From Dechloromonas denitrificans (GTDB lineage Bacteria; Pseudomonadota; Gammaproteobacteria; Burkholderiales; Rhodocyclaceae), in assembly GCF_020510665.1 (NCBI RefSeq), contig NZ_CP075187.1:620001-684000 (forward strand): DNA of 64,000 nt, read 5' to 3'. The notes below the pieces were generated by a model. The model did no database searches and was not told the DNA's origin. It worked only from the letters and a program-made list of their open reading frames with translations. The position numbers and the translations under genes are program-made. Positions 57,265 through 64,000 of this stretch are shown piece after piece; position 1 is the first letter of the stretch; the number at the start of each line of letters is the position of its first letter.

Positions 57265-57621
57265 TTACTCCCGTATGCGCCGGAAGGACGCGTAGTGGTC
57301 CTCGGTGTAGTAGAACTCGTCGCTGTTTCCGGCAATGATCCGGCGTGCTCCGCGACTGCGGACGCCCGGTGTCTTGACCGTGTATTCACGGTAATAACCG
57401 CGTTTTTGCAGCGGCAGGCGTTTTTCGAAATTGCCGAAAACAATGCCGTCACGGGGAAAGGGGAAAGGCCCCCCATCCTTGATCAGACGCAGCGTTTGGC
57501 GAGCCTCGATAGGCAAATCGCCAACAGGAATACTGTCGACCGCAGTATTGCCCCAGGTGAAACCAAATGCGCTTCCAATGGCCAGCCAGGCAACCAGCAG
57601 GAAGCGCATCCAGATCATCAT
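57265..57621 (-). CDS. Secreted guanyl-type ribonuclease (barnase / RNase Sa family)
   Basis: A 118-residue exported RNase. Signal peptide about 1-22 (RFLLVAWLAIGSAFG). The mature domain has GGPFPFPRDG, GYYREYTV with the catalytic Glu79, RSRGARR giving Arg90 and Arg94, and DHYASF with His109; spacings fit Glu73/Arg83/Arg87/His102 of barnase. It should cleave RNA 3' to guanosine. Its inhibitor follows directly. Located between aspS and nudB. Confidence 0.9.
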   Translation of the reverse strand: MMIWMRFLLVAWLAIGSAFGFTWGNTAVDSIPVGDLPIEARQTLRLIKDGGPFPFPRDGIVFGNFEKRLPLQKRGYYREYTVKTPGVRSRGARRIIAGNSDEFYYTEDHYASFRRIRE

Positions 57622-57627
57622 GCTGCT

Positions 57628-59427
57628 TTAGGCCTTGGGGACGTCGACTTGCGTTTCCATCTTTTGACGCAGGCGGATGTGCAATTCGCGCAGTTGCTTC
57701 TCGTCGACCGGTGATGGTGCGTCGGTCAGCAGGCATTGGGCGCGCTGGGTTTTCGGGAAGGCGATCACGTCACGGATCGACTCGGCGCCGGTCATCATTG
57801 TGACGATGCGGTCCAAACCGAAAGCCAGGCCGCCGTGCGGTGGGGCGCCGTACTTGAGTGCGTCGAGCAGGAAGCCGAACTTGGCCTGCTGTTCTTCTGG
57901 ACCGATGTTGAGGGCCGAGAAAACCTTCTCCTGCACTTCGGAGCGGTGGATACGTACCGAGCCGCCACCCAGTTCCCAGCCGTTCAGCGCCAGGTCGTAG
58001 GCCTTGGCAAGGCACTTGCCCGGATCCGTTTCGAGGAACTGCAGGTGCTCGTCCTTCGGGCTGGTGAACGGGTGGTGACAGGCAGTCCAGCGCTTCGATT
58101 CGTCGTCGTATTCGAACATCGGGAAGTCGATGACCCACAGCGGAGCCCACTTAGCGCCGGTGACGAAGCCCTTTTCATGGCCGATCTTGATGCGCAGTGC
58201 GCCAAGAGCGTCGTTGACGATCTTGGCCTTGTCGGCGCCGAAGAAGATCAGGTCGCCGGATTGTGCGCCGGTGCGCTCGATGACGGCTTTGAGCGAGGCT
58301 TCGGAGAGATTCTTGACGATCGGCGACTGCAACCCGGTTTCGTTGATCTGGGTAACGTCATTGATCTTGATGTAGGCCAGGCCGCGAGCGCCGTAGATGC
58401 CGACGAACTGGGTGTAGGCATCGATTTCGCCGCGCGTCAGCGTGGCGCCACCGGGGATGCGCATGGCCGCGATACGGCCACCGGCGCTGTTGGCGACGCC
58501 GGCGAAGACCTTGAAGGCGACGTCCTTGAAGGCGTCGGTGACTTCGGTCAGCTCAAGTGTGACGCGCAGGTCCGGCTTGTCCGAACCGAAGCGGTGCATG
58601 GCTTCGGCGTAGGTCATGCGCGGGAATTCCGGCAGGTCGACGTCGATCGCTTCCTTGAATACGGTGCGGATCAGCTTTTCCATCAGGGCGGTGATTTCTG
58701 CCTCGCTCATGAACGAGGTTTCGATATCGACCTGGGTGAATTCGGGCTGGCGGTCGGCACGCAGATCTTCGTCGCGGAAGCACTTGACGATCTGGTAGTA
58801 GCGGTCGTAACCAGCGACCATCAGCAGCTGTTTGAAGAGTTGCGGAGACTGCGGCAGTGCGAAAAACTGGCCATCATGGACGCGCGACGGAACGAGATAG
58901 TCGCGGGCGCCTTCCGGGGTCGACTTGGTCAGCATCGGGGTTTCGATGTCGATGAAACCGTTGTCGTCAAGGAAGCGGCGGAAAGCCCGAGCCGTCTTGT
59001 AGCGCAGCATCAGGTTGTTCTGCATCTGCGGACGACGCAGATCGATGACGCGATGGGTCAGGCGAACGTTTTCCGACAGATTGTCTTCGTCGAGTTGGAA
59101 CGGTGGGGTGACCGAGGCGTTCAGAACTTCAATTTCCTGGCAGAGAATTTCGATTTCGCCGGATGCCAGGTTGGCGTTGGTCGTGCCGGCCGGGCGCGGA
59201 CGGACCTTGCCGGTAATTTTCAGGCAGAACTCGTTGCGCACCGATTCGGCAATGGCGAACATTTCGGGGCGATCCGGATCGCAAACAACCTGAGCCAGGC
59301 CTTCACGGTCGCGCAGGTCGATGAAGATGACGCCGCCGTGGTCGCGCCGACGGTGGGCCCAGCCGCACAGGGTGACGATTTGCCCGTCGAGGGCGGCATT
59401 GAGTTGTCCGCAGTAATGGGTACGCAT
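57628..59427 (-). CDS. aspS: Aspartate-tRNA ligase
   Basis: A 599-residue bacterial-type class II synthetase: OB-fold anticodon domain (about 1-105, [23 protein letters not shown]), class II motifs ([37 protein letters not shown] region, and [13 protein letters not shown] near 530-545) and the bacterial GAD insertion (about 310-420). The C-terminal region is complete. It overlaps nothing and leads the RNase/barstar/nudB run. Confidence 0.97.
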   Translation of the reverse strand: MRTHYCGQLNAALDGQIVTLCGWAHRRRDHGGVIFIDLRDREGLAQVVCDPDRPEMFAIAESVRNEFCLKITGKVRPRPAGTTNANLASGEIEILCQEIEVLNASVTPPFQLDEDNLSENVRLTHRVIDLRRPQMQNNLMLRYKTARAFRRFLDDNGFIDIETPMLTKSTPEGARDYLVPSRVHDGQFFALPQSPQLFKQLLMVAGYDRYYQIVKCFRDEDLRADRQPEFTQVDIETSFMSEAEITALMEKLIRTVFKEAIDVDLPEFPRMTYAEAMHRFGSDKPDLRVTLELTEVTDAFKDVAFKVFAGVANSAGGRIAAMRIPGGATLTRGEIDAYTQFVGIYGARGLAYIKINDVTQINETGLQSPIVKNLSEASLKAVIERTGAQSGDLIFFGADKAKIVNDALGALRIKIGHEKGFVTGAKWAPLWVIDFPMFEYDDESKRWTACHHPFTSPKDEHLQFLETDPGKCLAKAYDLALNGWELGGGSVRIHRSEVQEKVFSALNIGPEEQQAKFGFLLDALKYGAPPHGGLAFGLDRIVTMMTGAESIRDVIAFPKTQRAQCLLTDAPSPVDEKQLRELHIRLRQKMETQVDVPKA

Positions 59428-59444
59428 GAAGCTTTCCGGTTGAT

Positions 59445-60083
59445 TCAGGTGTTGGTGATAACGCGCGGGTTTGGTGGCGGTGCCACGACCCCCATCGAGA
59501 TAATGTATTTCAGGGCTTCGTCGACCGTCATGTCGAGTTCCTGCACTTCGCTGGATGGCATCATCAGGAAGAAGCCGGAGGTCGGGTTGGGGGTCGTCGG
59601 GACATAAACGCTGACATAGTCGCCATCGAGGTGATTGACAACGTCACCGCCGGGCTGCCCCGTCAGAAAGGCAATGGTCCAGCTTCCCTGGTGCGGGTAG
59701 CGAACCAGGACTGCCTTGCGGAAAGCATTGCCATTAGGCGAGAAGAGCGTGTCTGAAACCTGCTTGACGCTGTTGTAGACCGAATTCACGACCGGGATGC
59801 GGGCCAGAAGCTTTTCCCACCAGACAACTAGTTTTTGGCCAATGAAATTGGCTGCCAGCAGTCCGGTCAGCAGGATCATGCCCAACGTCAACAGCGCGCC
59901 AGCACCAGGGATGGCGAAGCCGAAGAGGTGTTGTGGGTGAATTGACTCAGGCAGGAGGCGCAGTGACTGGTCGAGTGCGCTGACTATGGTCGACAGCACC
60001 CACCCGGTAATAACCAGGGGGACCCAGATGAGTAGCCCGGTAATGAAGTAACGTTTGATCAATTGGCCCCGCACGGAGTGCAT
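59445..60083 (-). CDS. DUF502 family membrane protein
   Basis: A 212-residue inner-membrane protein with two helices (about 12-35 and 55-80) and a soluble domain ending in a Pro-rich tail. [19 protein letters not shown] and [14 protein letters not shown] are DUF502 hallmarks. Function unknown; usually found beside aspS and fmdB-type genes in betaproteobacteria. Its 5' end overlaps the fmdB-like gene by 25 bases. Confidence 0.9.
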   Translation of the reverse strand: MHSVRGQLIKRYFITGLLIWVPLVITGWVLSTIVSALDQSLRLLPESIHPQHLFGFAIPGAGALLTLGMILLTGLLAANFIGQKLVVWWEKLLARIPVVNSVYNSVKQVSDTLFSPNGNAFRKAVLVRYPHQGSWTIAFLTGQPGGDVVNHLDGDYVSVYVPTTPNPTSGFFLMMPSSEVQELDMTVDEALKYIISMGVVAPPPNPRVITNT

Positions 60084-60313
60084 GCTCCCGACCCGCCCTG
60101 GCAGGGTGGGGTGCTGTCAGCAGGCTTGCTGCCGCCCTTGAAGTCTGTGGCATACCAGCCGCTGCCCTTGAGCTGAAAGCCAGCGGCTGACAACAGCTTG
60201 CTGTAATTTTCCTTGCCGCAGGCCGGGCATGTGGTGAGCTGCGGATCGCTCATCTTTTGAAGATGTTCTTTCTGGGCGCCGCAGGAGTCGCAGCGATACT
60301 CGTAAATCGGCAT
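60059..60313 (-). CDS. FmdB-family zinc-ribbon protein
   Basis: An 84-residue protein beginning MPIYEYRCDSCG, with CDSC and CPAC zinc pairs (residues about 9-12 and 29-32), then a Gly/Ser/Pro-rich tail with further Cys. Named after a putative regulator of formamidase; role unknown. GGAGG precedes the ATG. Overlaps the DUF502 start by 25 bases. Confidence 0.9.
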   Translation of the reverse strand: MPIYEYRCDSCGAQKEHLQKMSDPQLTTCPACGKENYSKLLSAAGFQLKGSGWYATDFKGGSKPADSTPPCQGGSGACTPCGAN

Positions 60314-60334
60314 GTGATTCCTCCAAAACCTTGA

Positions 60335-60361
60335 ATTATAACCGAGAGATGCTAGTGCCAA
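60335..60361 (-). promoter_or_regulatory. Candidate sigma-70 promoter of fmdB-like/DUF502/aspS run
   Basis: On the minus strand TTGGCA (-35, 60356-60361), 15-base spacer, perfect TATAAT (-10, 60335-60340), 22 bases before the ATG. The spacer is short. Confidence 0.45.
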
Positions 60362-60383
60362 TGTCAGGGCTGAGACTGATATT

Positions 60384-61232
60384 TCAATAGATCAGTTCAA
60401 GGTAACGGTGTGTCAACTCCGTTCCCCAAAACAGGGCGATGCCGCCAGCCGCGGCCAGGTAAGGGCCGAATGGGATGGGGACGTTACGTCCATGTCGTGC
60501 TGCAATGATCAAGGTAATGCCGACGCCGGCGCCAACCACGGAGGAGAGAAGAATGATGGTCGGCAGCATCTGCCAGCCAAGCCAAGCACCGAGGGCGGCG
60601 AGCAGTTTGAAGTCGCCATATCCCATTCCTTCTTTGCCGGTCGCCAGCTTGAATAGCCAGAAAACAGACCAGAGAGCCAGGTAGCCAGCCATGGCGCCAA
60701 TGACGGCAGATGGCAGATCAGTGAATGTGCCTGTGATATTCAGCGCCAGTCCGCACCAGAGCAGCGGAAGCGTCATTGAATCAGGAAGCAGTTGTGTATC
60801 AAAGTCGATCGCGGCCAGCCCGATCAGCATCCAGATCAGAAACAGAGCCCCCAGAGCCTGCAGGCTGGGGCCGAAGTGCCAAACCGCGAAGGCGGAAAGG
60901 GCTCCGGTGATGAATTCAATAACAGGATAGCGAATCGAGATTTTCGTGTGGCAGGACGCGCACTTTCCTTTGAGCAACAGATAGCTGATAACCGGAATGT
61001 TTTGACTGGCCGTAATGCAATGACCGCAGGCCGGGCAACGGGAGCCTGGTTTTGACAAACTGAGCGTTTTCCCGGTCGACACTGGTTTCCCCTGCAAATC
61101 GGCACACTGTGCGTGCCAATCGTGCTCCATCATCTTGGGGAGTCGGTGAATCACGACGTTAAGGAAGCTGCCGATACACAGACCCAATACGGCCGCCATA
61201 CCGACAAGAACAACAAGTGAGTCAGGAAGCAT
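60384..61232 (-). CDS. pilD: Type IV prepilin peptidase / N-methyltransferase
   Basis: A 282-residue inner-membrane aspartyl protease that cleaves and N-methylates prepilins. The cytoplasmic zinc loop has Cys66/Cys69 and Cys91/Cys94 (CPAC, CASC); active aspartates are in AIDFDTQLLPD (about 143-151) and GMGYGDFKLL. About eight hydrophobic segments. Overlaps the pilC stop by one base; last gene of pilB-pilC-pilD. Confidence 0.95.
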   Translation of the reverse strand: MLPDSLVVLVGMAAVLGLCIGSFLNVVIHRLPKMMEHDWHAQCADLQGKPVSTGKTLSLSKPGSRCPACGHCITASQNIPVISYLLLKGKCASCHTKISIRYPVIEFITGALSAFAVWHFGPSLQALGALFLIWMLIGLAAIDFDTQLLPDSMTLPLLWCGLALNITGTFTDLPSAVIGAMAGYLALWSVFWLFKLATGKEGMGYGDFKLLAALGAWLGWQMLPTIILLSSVVGAGVGITLIIAARHGRNVPIPFGPYLAAAGGIALFWGTELTHRYLELIY

Positions 61233-62458
61233 CAGACGACTGAGCCCATCTTGAAAATGGGCAGGTACATGGATACAACCATGCCGCCAATCAGCGTGCC
61301 GAGAACAACCATGATTATCGGCTCCATCAGGCTGGACATGGCCTCGACTGCATCATCGACTTCCTGTTCGAAGAAGTCGGCGACCTTGGAAAGCATCGAG
61401 TCAAGCGCACCAGATTCTTCGCCGATCGCAACCATCTGGGTCACCATGTTCGGGAAAATGTTCACGTTCTGCATCGCAGAAGTCAGGCTGGTGCCTGTCG
61501 AGACTTCACTTTGAATTTGTTTCGTTGCAATTTTATACACATGATTCCCGGCTGCTCCACCGACCGACTCGAGCGACTCAACCAAGGGAACGCCTGCAGC
61601 AAACATGGTTGCCAACGTTCTGGTCCACCGGGCAATGACCGATTTTCGGACAATTTCCCCGAAAACCGGTGCGCGTAAAAGCAGGCGGTCCATGACGATC
61701 TGGATTTTTTCGGAGCGGCGCCAGCTTTCCAGGAATCCATAAATTCCTCCACCCAGTATGCCGAATATTGCCCACCAATAAGCAACGAAAAAGTCGGAAA
61801 TGGAGATCACGACCAGCGTAGGGGCCGGCAAGTCTGCGCCGAAGCTTTTGAAAACGTCTTTAAATGCTGGAATGACGAAAATCATAATCACGGCAGTAAT
61901 AATGAATGCCACGACTATGACTGCGATCGGATAGAACAAGGCTGACTTGATCTTGCTCTTGATCGCGATAATTTTTTCCTGGTAGGTCGCCAAGCGGTCG
62001 AGAAGACTGTCAAGAATCCCAGCCTGTTCGCCCGCTGCAACTAGGTTGCAGTAGAGCGGATCGAATTGGAGTGGATACTTGCGAAAGGCTTGTGACAGTG
62101 AGCTGCCCGTTTCGACATCTGCTTTAATGTCGAGCAGCAATTTGCCAACCGCTGGATTGGTGTGCCCTCTTCCGACAATATCAAATGACTGAAGCAGGGG
62201 GACGCCTGACTTCATCATGGTCGCCAGTTGCCGAGTAAATAGCGCGATATCCTTGCCAGTAATCCGGCCGCCACTTTTGAAGCGGACTTTTTTGATCTTG
62301 GCATTCGTGATGCCTTGGCGTCTCAGCGTGGTCTGGACAACCGACTCGCTAGCTGCGCGCATTTCTCCGCGCACGGTTTTTCCGTCCCGGTTCTTGCCTT
62401 CCCATAAAAAAGGGGACTCCTTGACTGCCGAGGCTTTCGGTTTGGCGGCGGTAGCCAT
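61232..62458 (-). CDS. pilC: Type IV pilus inner-membrane platform protein PilC
   Basis: A 408-residue protein with two T2SSF domains (about 75-200 and 280-400) and three membrane helices. FTRQLATMMKSGVPLLQSFDIV and the repeat TLATMFAAGVPLVESLESVGGA mark the two halves; GALDSMLSKVADFFE is typical. It forms the base that assembles pilin under PilB. An N-terminal ~60-residue soluble part precedes. Fifteen bases after pilB. Confidence 0.96.
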   Translation of the reverse strand: MATAAKPKASAVKESPFLWEGKNRDGKTVRGEMRAASESVVQTTLRRQGITNAKIKKVRFKSGGRITGKDIALFTRQLATMMKSGVPLLQSFDIVGRGHTNPAVGKLLLDIKADVETGSSLSQAFRKYPLQFDPLYCNLVAAGEQAGILDSLLDRLATYQEKIIAIKSKIKSALFYPIAVIVVAFIITAVIMIFVIPAFKDVFKSFGADLPAPTLVVISISDFFVAYWWAIFGILGGGIYGFLESWRRSEKIQIVMDRLLLRAPVFGEIVRKSVIARWTRTLATMFAAGVPLVESLESVGGAAGNHVYKIATKQIQSEVSTGTSLTSAMQNVNIFPNMVTQMVAIGEESGALDSMLSKVADFFEQEVDDAVEAMSSLMEPIIMVVLGTLIGGMVVSMYLPIFKMGSVV

Positions 62459-62473
62459 AATCCACTGTTCCTT

Positions 62474-64000
62474 TTATAAATTGGTCGTGGTCAATACTTC
62501 ATCAAGCGACGTAACTCCTTGCTTGACCTTGAGCAGTCCGGACTGACGCAAATCCTTGACCCCCTCATTTTTAGCCAGGAGGGCCAGATCCAGCGCCGTG
62601 GCACCGCTCATGATCAAGCGCTGCATGGCCTCCGAGACCGGCATGACCTGATAAATGCCGACCCGGCCTTTATAGCCGCTGCCTTTGCAGCGATCACAGC
62701 CACCCGGCCCATAAAGCGTCCATGAACCATCCAGTTCTTCTGGCTTAAAGCCTGCATCGAGCATTGCCTGCTCGGGGACGGTCATTGGTTTCTTGCAGGT
62801 GCAAAGCCTGCGTGCCAAGCGCTGTGCGGTAATCAACAAGATGCTCGACGCGATGTTGAATGTGGGAACACCCATATTCATCAGTCGCGTCAGTGTTTGT
62901 GGTGCATCGTTGGTGTGTAGCGTCGAGAGCACCATATGCCCTGTCTGAGCGGCCTTGATGGCGATTTCAGCGGTCTCGAGATCCCGAATTTCACCCACCA
63001 TGATGACGTCCGGATCCTGGCGGAGAAAGGCTTTCAGGGCGACAGGAAAGGTGAGTCCGGCTTTGTCGTCCACATTGACCTGATTGATACCCGCCAAATT
63101 GATTTCAGCTGGGTCCTCGGCCGTGGAAATGTTGACGCCATCCTTGTTGAGGATGTTTAGGCAGGTGTATAGCGAGACTGTCTTGCCGGAGCCGGTAGGA
63201 CCTGTGACCAAAACCATGCCGTATGGCCGGTTGACCGCATCAAGCAGAGCGGCTTTCTGCTCCGGCTCGTAACCCAGTGCTTCAATACCAAGCGTGGCAG
63301 ACGTTGGGTCGAGAATACGCAAGACGATTTTCTCGCCCTGAAGGGTGGGCAGCGTGCTGACCCGAAAGTCGATGGCCCGATTTTTTGACAGGACCAAGCG
63401 CATGCGACCGTCTTGCGGGACGCGCTTTTCTGCAATGTTCAAACGCGAAATGACCTTGATGCGTGAAGCGATCTTTTCCTTGATGGCCAACGGGGGGGTG
63501 GCGATTTCGCGGAGTATGCCGTCGACCCGGAAACGAATCCGGTAGTACTTTTCATAGGGCTCGAAATGAATATCCGACGCCCCCTCATTGATCGCATCAA
63601 GCAGCATTTTCTGGATGAATTTGACAACGGGGGCGTCGTCGATTTCTTGCCCTGCAGCCTCATCGGCTTTTGCGCTGGTGTCTTCGTCGAGGAAATCGAG
63701 GTTGATGTCGTCGCTGGCCAGATTTTTCAAGGTTTCTGACGCAGACTCCGAGTATTTCGTGACAAGCGGTGCAAGTTTGGGATGTTCGACAACAATGGGG
63801 TCGACGGCCAGGCCGGTCTGGAAGCGGATTTCGTCCAGCGCACGTAAATTGGTCGGGTCGGCAATGGCCACAGAAAGACGATTGCCGCGTTTGTTGAGCG
63901 GAATGACTTTGTGGGTCGCAATTAATTTGCGATCAATTGCTGTTTCCGGAATGTGTGCTTCGTCGAAGGCGGCAAGATCAAGTAGCGGGTAGCCGAATGT
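62474..64000 (-). CDS. pilB: Type IV pilus assembly ATPase PilB, 5' partial
   Basis: The frame is open to the window edge; 508 residues are visible and about 50-60 N-terminal residues are missing. The visible start is the end of the MshEN-type cyclic-di-GMP-binding region (ATHKVIPLNKRGNRLSVAIADP). Then the ATPase core: Walker A GPTGSGKT, Asp box TAEDPAEI, Walker B VGEIRD and His box STLHTNDAP, and a zinc tetracysteine (CTC near 385, CDRC near 425). It powers pilus extension. Confidence 0.96.
   Translation of the reverse strand, partial: TFGYPLLDLAAFDEAHIPETAIDRKLIATHKVIPLNKRGNRLSVAIADPTNLRALDEIRFQTGLAVDPIVVEHPKLAPLVTKYSESASETLKNLASDDINLDFLDEDTSAKADEAAGQEIDDAPVVKFIQKMLLDAINEGASDIHFEPYEKYYRIRFRVDGILREIATPPLAIKEKIASRIKVISRLNIAEKRVPQDGRMRLVLSKNRAIDFRVSTLPTLQGEKIVLRILDPTSATLGIEALGYEPEQKAALLDAVNRPYGMVLVTGPTGSGKTVSLYTCLNILNKDGVNISTAEDPAEINLAGINQVNVDDKAGLTFPVALKAFLRQDPDVIMVGEIRDLETAEIAIKAAQTGHMVLSTLHTNDAPQTLTRLMNMGVPTFNIASSILLITAQRLARRLCTCKKPMTVPEQAMLDAGFKPEELDGSWTLYGPGGCDRCKGSGYKGRVGIYQVMPVSEAMQRLIMSGATALDLALLAKNEGVKDLRQSGLLKVKQGVTSLDEVLTTTNL

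Noticed and set aside
57736..59607. A 623-codon plus-strand frame opposite aspS
   Set aside because: Shadow frame; aspS class II motifs are complete on the minus strand.

Overview
The window is a dense, G+C-rich (about 60% by eye) bacterial chromosome segment. Gene families and gene orders (secB-grxC-rhodanese, argB-HAD-slmA, bioB-bioC, pilB-pilC-pilD, nrdR-ribD, thyA/pgi/folA) point to a betaproteobacterium. The best guess is Rhodocyclales, close to Dechloromonas/Azonexus; this is inference from family resemblance, not a database match. I see no rRNA, tRNA, CRISPR array, insertion sequence or prophage. Both ends cut genes: dabA at the left and pilB at the right.

Layout. 1-6560: a DabA-type (DUF2309) inorganic-carbon uptake subunit with three NuoL/NuoM-like membrane subunits, one more than the two expected beyond DabA/DabB. 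6.6-12.2 kb: FIST protein, SulP permease with YjdM, a small ribbon-helix-helix regulator, an orphan ABC-type binding protein and a DUF411 protein. 12.2-13.4 kb: a sulfide-dehydrogenase-like flavoprotein. 13.4-13.8 kb: an AT-rich gap with DnaA-box-like sites. 13.8-20.9 kb: metG, an orphan response regulator, apbC, dcd and a large PLP amino-acid decarboxylase. 20.9-24.3 kb: a FecR / Slam-like outer-membrane barrel / FecR cassette that looks like a type XI secretion unit with its cargo. 24.4-31.5 kb: folA, pgi, thyA, a PilZ-like protein, mog, darP, pmbA. 31.5-35.5 kb: TRAP transporter and Dps. 35.6-43.2 kb: phosphatase, glyA, nrdR, ribD, moeB, ctpA and EnvC-like. 43.2-46.2 kb: ArsR-rhodanese-grxC-secB-SH3-gpsA. 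46.2-50.1 kb: trmL, comF, bioB, bioC, msrQ. 50.1-55.4 kb: HDOD, CBS, cytochrome c4, engB, hemB, slmA and a HAD phosphatase. 55.4-64 kb: argB, nudB, a barstar/secreted RNase pair, aspS, DUF502, FmdB, and pilD-pilC-pilB.

Most genes are housekeeping. The parts worth attention are (i) the Slam-like barrel flanked by two FecR proteins, one carrying a TbpB-like C-terminal barrel domain; (ii) the expanded DabAB complex; (iii) an ArsR repressor with a paired-cysteine pattern next to rhodanese and glutaredoxin; (iv) the RNase/barstar pair; (v) a 10-base word, TGCGGTCGAC, found twelve times across the window; and (vi) candidate operators and DnaA boxes. Start codons were re-chosen from the longest reading frames using family length, Shine-Dalgarno sequences and gene overlaps; several are GTG or TTG.
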